From assembly GCF_030814015.1 (NCBI RefSeq), contig NZ_JAUSUL010000002.1, forward strand, positions 1,364,001 through 1,428,000: a stretch of 64,000 nt of DNA. Direction: 5' to 3'. Position numbers and translations under genes: made by a program. Source of the DNA: Amorphus orientalis. Lineage in GTDB: Bacteria; Pseudomonadota; Alphaproteobacteria; Rhizobiales; Amorphaceae. The notes under the pieces are model-generated. The model was not told where the DNA came from and searched no databases. It was given only the letters and a program-made list of their open reading frames with translations. Below are positions 60,563-64,000 of the stretch, piece after piece (positions within the stretch are counted from its first letter, which is position 1; each line of letters opens with the position of its first letter).

Positions 60563-61129
60563 CTACCAACTCGATTGATAGTAGATGTCGCCTGGCACCC
60601 CACGTTCGCAGTCGTCCACCATGCGGGCGGCCCAATCACGTGTCGCGACCACGTCCTCGAGATAGTGCTGATCGTACTCGGTGCTGCCGAAGAAGAAGCC
60701 ATCTTGCGTTGGAAGGAGCCGTTTAGCGACGCTCGGGTCCTCAATCACCTTGCCGGGTAGCCTCCGCTCAACACCGTCGGGGTGATCCTTGGTATATGCC
60801 GTTCCGCCGTATATGCTCCCCTCAATTAGCTTCGATGCGTCTATCACCTTCGTACATACCCTGAGCAGATCGCGCACTTGCTCACAAGCTACGTAGTACT
60901 CTCGACAATCGTCCTGACCATCCTGCACGTTTTTGACGAACCACGCATGAATGTGGTTTGCCTTACGCCAATACATCACCTTTTCCTCGACGGAAGAGAT
61001 GCGCTCTGGTTGAATGCCTCGCACCGGCTTTCCGCCACGAGCAATCGTCACCTCGTACTGAGCATCTGAATCAAGGTGCTCCCACCTTTCTACATAGATC
61101 CTCCTCGTCGCATACATATCTAGTCCCAT
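60563..61129 (-). CDS. Conserved phage/plasmid protein of the MGLDMY type
   Basis: 188 residues, starting MGLDMYATRRIYVER. With YWRKANHIHAWFVKNVQDGQ and CREYYVACEQVRDLL it matches a widespread uncharacterised family found on phages and plasmids. No catalytic motif is evident. A TGTACCA-type motif lies near its far end, but the promoter is not clear. Confidence 0.65.
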   Translation of the reverse strand: MGLDMYATRRIYVERWEHLDSDAQYEVTIARGGKPVRGIQPERISSVEEKVMYWRKANHIHAWFVKNVQDGQDDCREYYVACEQVRDLLRVCTKVIDASKLIEGSIYGGTAYTKDHPDGVERRLPGKVIEDPSVAKRLLPTQDGFFFGSTEYDQHYLEDVVATRDWAARMVDDCERGVPGDIYYQSSW

Positions 61130-61315
61130 AGTTCTTATTGTTAGGCTTGCTAAGGCTGACCAGAAGCCAGCCATTGCACTCGTATCAGCCCGCGAAGCTC
61201 TACGTAAACGTCTGCTATGGGACGCCTCGAAATCGGGTGGAGTAGAATGACGCGCAATGAGGAGACATCACATCGGCGTGAATCGTATTTCTGCCGAAAT
61301 TGAAGCGCATAAAAG

Positions 61316-61338
61316 AAGCTCCCCAGTGCGGGGAGCTT
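61316..61338 (-). terminator. Terminator after the primase-like gene
   Basis: AAGCTCCCC pairs with GGGGAGCTT around AGTGC; on the minus strand CTTTTATG follows. It lies six bases beyond the stop of the primase-like gene. Confidence 0.7.
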
Positions 61339-61344
61339 TAAAGT

Positions 61345-61950
61345 CTATAGGTGCCATTTCGGCGGCAGCTGGACACTACCTTCAGCCGGAATGGACACGT
61401 AGCCTGCGAGACCCGCTTCCGTCCGAAGTGGGATGGCGATACGCCCCCGGTGGACGCCACGCGGGGCGAACCCGATGCCTAGGGCCTTGGCGGTTTCTGG
61501 TGGGAACCCCAGGGCCTGTACGGCGTCGTGCTCGTGTTGCAGGTATGGAAGCGGTTTGAAGCCACGTTCGCCGCTCCTCGTTTCCTCCTTCTCTTCGGGA
61601 ACTGGTGCGGGAACGGTCTCCCGCTCGCCGTCGAACAGCTCAGGTGCGAAGCGCTCTGCTAGCTCCTTCACGGCTGCGTATTGGCCGGACTTGCGGACGT
61701 GGGCGAGAAGGCCGATGCGATCGCCGCCCTCGCCGGCCGCGTGGCAGTAGAAGCAGCCTGGATCTCCCTTCTTATCCTCAACGTCCAAGCTCACGACGAG
61801 CGCGCGCTTGCCGCCGCCATGGACGGGACACTCGCCGCGATACTCGCCGGCGCCAACCTTCTTCATTGAAAGGCCGGCATACTCCATCACCTGCTCGATG
61901 GAGACCGCACGCTTCACCGCTGCAAAATCTATGAACTTCGGCTTGGTCAT
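61345..61950 (-). CDS. CHC2 zinc-finger primase-like protein
   Basis: 201 residues. The N-terminal CHC2 zinc finger is ECPVHG with GCFYCHA, as in DnaG. The later HRGRIAIPLRTEAGLAGYVS and PPKW are the start of a primase catalytic domain, but no TOPRIM motif follows, so it is a short form. A GGAGGT site precedes the ATG at 61950. It probably binds or primes DNA for replication of the element. Confidence 0.75.
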   Translation of the reverse strand: MTKPKFIDFAAVKRAVSIEQVMEYAGLSMKKVGAGEYRGECPVHGGGKRALVVSLDVEDKKGDPGCFYCHAAGEGGDRIGLLAHVRKSGQYAAVKELAERFAPELFDGERETVPAPVPEEKEETRSGERGFKPLPYLQHEHDAVQALGFPPETAKALGIGFAPRGVHRGRIAIPLRTEAGLAGYVSIPAEGSVQLPPKWHL

Positions 61951-61983
61951 CACAGACCTCCACAGTTGTACAATCCTTTCCCA

Positions 61984-62021
61984 TTGTACCACCCACACGG
62001 AATAGCCCGCGTGGTACTATT
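61984..62021. promoter_or_regulatory. Operator-like inverted repeat between divergent early genes
   Basis: GTACCAC (61,986-61,992) and GTGGTAC (62,011-62,017) form an inverted repeat, and GTGGTACTATT at 62,011-62,021 is the inverse of the AATAGTACCAC at 33,751. TACAAT on the minus strand and TACTAT on the plus strand, inside it, look like the divergent -10 boxes. It fits a repressor-controlled promoter pair. Confidence 0.45.
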
Positions 62022-62038
62022 AGGAAGGTAGTACATCA

Positions 62039-62269
62039 ATGGAGAGCACGATGTCGGATAAGCCGGTGAAGAAATTCCGGATCGGCTACGTCGAAGCCGC
62101 GATCTGGGAGAACGAAGGTAACGGCGATCGCACCTTCCACAACGTCACGCTCCAGCGGAAGTACCGCGACGGCGATGACGTCAAGAACACGAACTCGTTC
62201 GCGCACGCGGATCTCCTGAACGCCGCGCGCCTCCTGCAGAAATGCGAGGCGTGGATCAGCGACCAGTAA
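62039..62269 (+). CDS. Small conserved plasmid/phage protein
   Basis: 76 residues; an ATG at 62051 is an alternative start. KFRIGYVEAAIWENEGNGDR and FHNVTLQRKYRDGDDVKNTN are the pattern of a small beta-rich family common on plasmids and integrative elements, related in shape to PC4-like ssDNA-binding proteins. The role is unknown. It is divergent from the primase-like gene and ends in a good terminator. Confidence 0.65.
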   Translation: MESTMSDKPVKKFRIGYVEAAIWENEGNGDRTFHNVTLQRKYRDGDDVKNTNSFAHADLLNAARLLQKCEAWISDQ

Positions 62270-62281
62270 TCCTCCCAACTC

Positions 62282-62312
62282 ACCACCTAGCTTCGGTTAG
62301 GTGGTCTTTTTT
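62282..62312 (+). terminator. Rho-independent terminator
   Basis: ACCACCTA pairs with TAGGTGGT around an eight-base loop and is followed by C and six T. It is a textbook terminator for the 62,039 gene. Confidence 0.88.
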
Positions 62313-63235
62313 AGTGCCCACGCACCCTTCCCTGCCCGAGCGAGCGGCTCTTCGAACAGATGCGTCATGAGCTTCGGGGGATAGAACGGCGTCTCAAACG
62401 CGTTCTCGAGGCCGACCGCGATATACGGGCACGGCCCGATCTGCTCGCCGATGATGCGGAGCGCGCTCTCGGCGTTCCCTGGGTTCACGGTCACGTAGAG
62501 CAACATCATCATCGCTTCGCGCTTGTAGGCGTCGCGGTATAGCTTTCGGCCAATGACCTCACGGTACTGGAGCACAGAGCGCTTGAATGACTTCCGGCGC
62601 CAGTCAGCCGTCTCCCCGCATTCGGTGTCGCGATCTGCCTCGAGCGCATAGGCGATGAAGGAGCCACCGCCGTAGTCGATGGCGAAGACGGCGTCCGGTG
62701 TCAGATTGCGCTCCCGACGGACACCATCAAAGACGAACGGCACGTTCTCGATGCGCGCCGAGCCGGCCCTGGCGAGATACTCGTGGGGCGGGATGTAACG
62801 GTAGCCGTTCCGACGGCACATGATGTCGATCGTCGCCGTGATCGAGCTGATCATGAACTGGTGGACCCAGTCGTTGCCACTCGGCCGGACGGCATCAACC
62901 CACAGCCCCTCCGCTTTGAGATATGCCTTGCCCTTCTCGGTGAGGTCGTAGACGTGGAAGTGGCCGTTCCGCGTATCCGGATCGGTCGCTCGCTGCTGGA
63001 TGGGCTTGTAGATCATCTGCCCATCGAACAGCCTGAGGATCTGCTTGTTGAAGTTGTCTCGGTTCTTCGCCTTGTCGTAGGTCAGCTGAAAGAGATACTC
63101 CGACGAAAGTGGACCGTGCAGATTGAGAAACTGCATCCACTCGACATCGCGTCGGCGGGCCTTGAAGCTCCGGTTTGGCTTTGAGGTGTGCGAAGAGAAG
63201 GTTCGTCGCCCGAGTGTATCGGTCTTGTAACGCAT
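62297..63235 (-). CDS. Replication-relaxation family protein
   Basis: 312 residues from the ATG at 63235. A winged-helix N-terminal part (WMQFLNLHGPLSSEYLFQLT, then NFNKQILRLFDGQMIYKP) is followed by the family middle GNDWVHQFMISSITATIDIM and DAVFAIDYGGGSFIAYALEA. Members of this MobC/replication-relaxation family accompany plasmid and ICE transfer genes. The TATAAT promoter ends seven bases before the ATG. A short helix end (GAWALKKTT) closes the protein. Confidence 0.8.
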   Translation of the reverse strand: MRYKTDTLGRRTFSSHTSKPNRSFKARRRDVEWMQFLNLHGPLSSEYLFQLTYDKAKNRDNFNKQILRLFDGQMIYKPIQQRATDPDTRNGHFHVYDLTEKGKAYLKAEGLWVDAVRPSGNDWVHQFMISSITATIDIMCRRNGYRYIPPHEYLARAGSARIENVPFVFDGVRRERNLTPDAVFAIDYGGGSFIAYALEADRDTECGETADWRRKSFKRSVLQYREVIGRKLYRDAYKREAMMMLLYVTVNPGNAESALRIIGEQIGPCPYIAVGLENAFETPFYPPKLMTHLFEEPLARAGKGAWALKKTT

Positions 63236-63242
63236 TGATCCT

Positions 63243-63248
63243 ATTATA
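63243..63248 (-). promoter_or_regulatory. -10 box of the replication-relaxation gene
   Basis: TATAAT (preceded by GTG) on the minus strand, seven bases before the ATG at 63,235; it predicts a leaderless transcript. Confidence 0.55.
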
Positions 63249-63413
63249 CACGGCGGCACTGACCGATCTGGGCACGTGCGCTGTGCATCCCGACCTTCCG
63301 TTGCTTGACACGGGAAGGTCAGATCAATTCGTCCAGTCCATCAACGTTCGGAATGAGTGGCCGTAAGACGGGAAAGTGGCCGCTGAACCAGCATGAGTAG
63401 ACATCAATTCTCG

Positions 63414-64000
63414 TTACAGCTCACTCGACGGCTCGACCTCTTCAGCCGTCATCTCCGGCTTCGCCTCTGGTGGCTCAGAAGGATCGATCGAAGGCTCGTA
63501 GCCGTACCGTCGCTCCATTTCCGGCCGAATATCGTCTGAGCGCTTCGGTGCGCGCTCAATGACATTTGGCGGGGCAGAGAGAGAATAGGTGCCCTTCCCC
63601 TTCAGATAGGCGGCGAAGCAGTGCGGCGGCTGATCGCGGATGAAGTCGGCCGTCGTGTGCATCACCGGCGCGAGCGCCACGGCGTCACGGCCGACCCCGC
63701 CGGCGAACTTGATCGCCGTGTTGGCCATGATCGACGCGTACATGGCCGGACTGGTGATCTGCTCGAGATACTGGTGCGCAAGGATGATGCCGATATTGGC
63801 CTTCCGGGCCGTCTCCAGCATCTTCGCCAGGTTCTCGTCGAAGTATGCCGTGGCTTCATCGACATAGAGGTAGACGGGCCTCCTGGCGCTTGTGAAGCGC
63901 CGCTGGGCCGCCTGCAGGATCTGGGCGATGAAGATGCGGCCAAAGAAGCCCGACGCCCCCTGCAGGAGGTCTGCGTCGGTGTCGATGAGGATGAGGCGGC
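63414..64000 (-). CDS. TraG/VirD4-HerA-like ATPase, partial at window edge
   Basis: The C-terminal 194 or so residues of a larger protein that begins beyond the edge. VYLYVDEATAYFDENLAKML is the Walker B region of conjugation coupling proteins (TraG/VirD4/TraM-binding type), followed by KANIGIILAHQYLEQI, a sensor-like Gln helix. The tail is acidic and Pro-rich (PSEPPEAKPEMTAEEVEPSS). It lies directly upstream of a replication-relaxation gene, a pairing typical of plasmids and ICEs. The P-loop is out of view. Confidence 0.7.
   Translation of the reverse strand, partial: RLILIDTDADLLQGASGFFGRIFIAQILQAAQRRFTSARRPVYLYVDEATAYFDENLAKMLETARKANIGIILAHQYLEQITSPAMYASIMANTAIKFAGGVGRDAVALAPVMHTTADFIRDQPPHCFAAYLKGKGTYSLSAPPNVIERAPKRSDDIRPEMERRYGYEPSIDPSEPPEAKPEMTAEEVEPSSEL

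Noticed and set aside
63292-63320. GACCTTCC/GGAAGGTC hairpin as a terminator
   Set aside because: The stem is good but no U tract follows on either strand; it may be an operator or terminator, so it is left uncalled.

Overview
This window joins two different kinds of DNA. Bases 1 to about 32,260 are GC-rich chromosome of an alphaproteobacterium, most likely Hyphomicrobiales. The evidence is a NepR-type general-stress anti-sigma factor, an HWE histidine kinase, EcfG-like promoters, a Ku/LigD end-joining pair and strong GC bias at third codon positions. Bases from about 32,300 to the right edge are a lower-GC tailed-phage or phage-plasmid element. Nearly all its genes read leftward and are tightly packed. 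A tRNA-Arg(UCU) gene at 32,184-32,259 sits at the junction. The integrase, the lysogeny repressor and the right end are not in view.

Chromosomal part, left to right. A giant autotransporter adhesin fills 101-7285. A gentisate catabolic pair (gentisate 1,2-dioxygenase and a DinB-type maleylpyruvate isomerase) is divergent from a MarR regulator, with a perfect palindromic operator between them. Then come ExoD, type II dehydroquinase and a DUF1328 membrane peptide. Bases 12,000-22,000 form a stress island: nepR, a phospholipase D protein, an HWE kinase whose membrane domain carries all seven ethylene-receptor ligand/copper residues, a receiver-like protein, a frameshifted CRP/FNR gene, YciF, CsbD, YihY, a small SAP-like protein, PfpI/DJ-1, Ku and LigD. 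I find EcfG-type promoter matches (GGAAC, 16-17 bases, CGTT or GGTT) upstream of eight of these genes or nearby ones, so they probably form one general-stress regulon cluster. The rest is glycerate kinase, an aminotransferase remnant, an MFS transporter, Cu/Zn superoxide dismutase, a YdhR monooxygenase, a Ca/Na antiporter, a GGDEF protein and a secreted thermonuclease.

Phage part, read in its transcription direction (right to left). First is a plasmid-like early module: a TraG/VirD4-like ATPase cut by the edge, a replication-relaxation protein, a CHC2 primase-like protein and an ArdC antirestriction protein. Next is a packaging and head module: a Stealth-type sugar transferase, TerS, TerL, a GT32 glycosyltransferase, the portal, a scaffold-like protein and the major capsid protein. 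Then come the head-tail adaptor, a glycine-rich fibre, propeller-like and coiled-coil virion proteins, and lysis genes including a metallopeptidase/CHAP fusion. Replication and recombination genes follow (SSB-like, RusA, HNH, small regulators). The last module is a Vsr/C5-methyltransferase/Eco29kI-like GIY-YIG restriction operon. No tape-measure or sheath gene is evident, which suggests a podovirus-like particle. Two membrane-protein genes read against the phage direction and look like cargo.

The most unusual signals are in the phage part. They are a gene-free stretch (33,310-33,812) holding at least six hairpins plus a separate cloverleaf-like fold; a recurrent extended -10 promoter (TGATATAAT family) placed 6-9 bases before start codons, implying leaderless mRNAs; a recurrent TAGCCTATG gene junction; a tRNA-like fold at 58,613-58,751; and a small domain shared by the GT32 enzyme and a SAP-domain virion-region protein.
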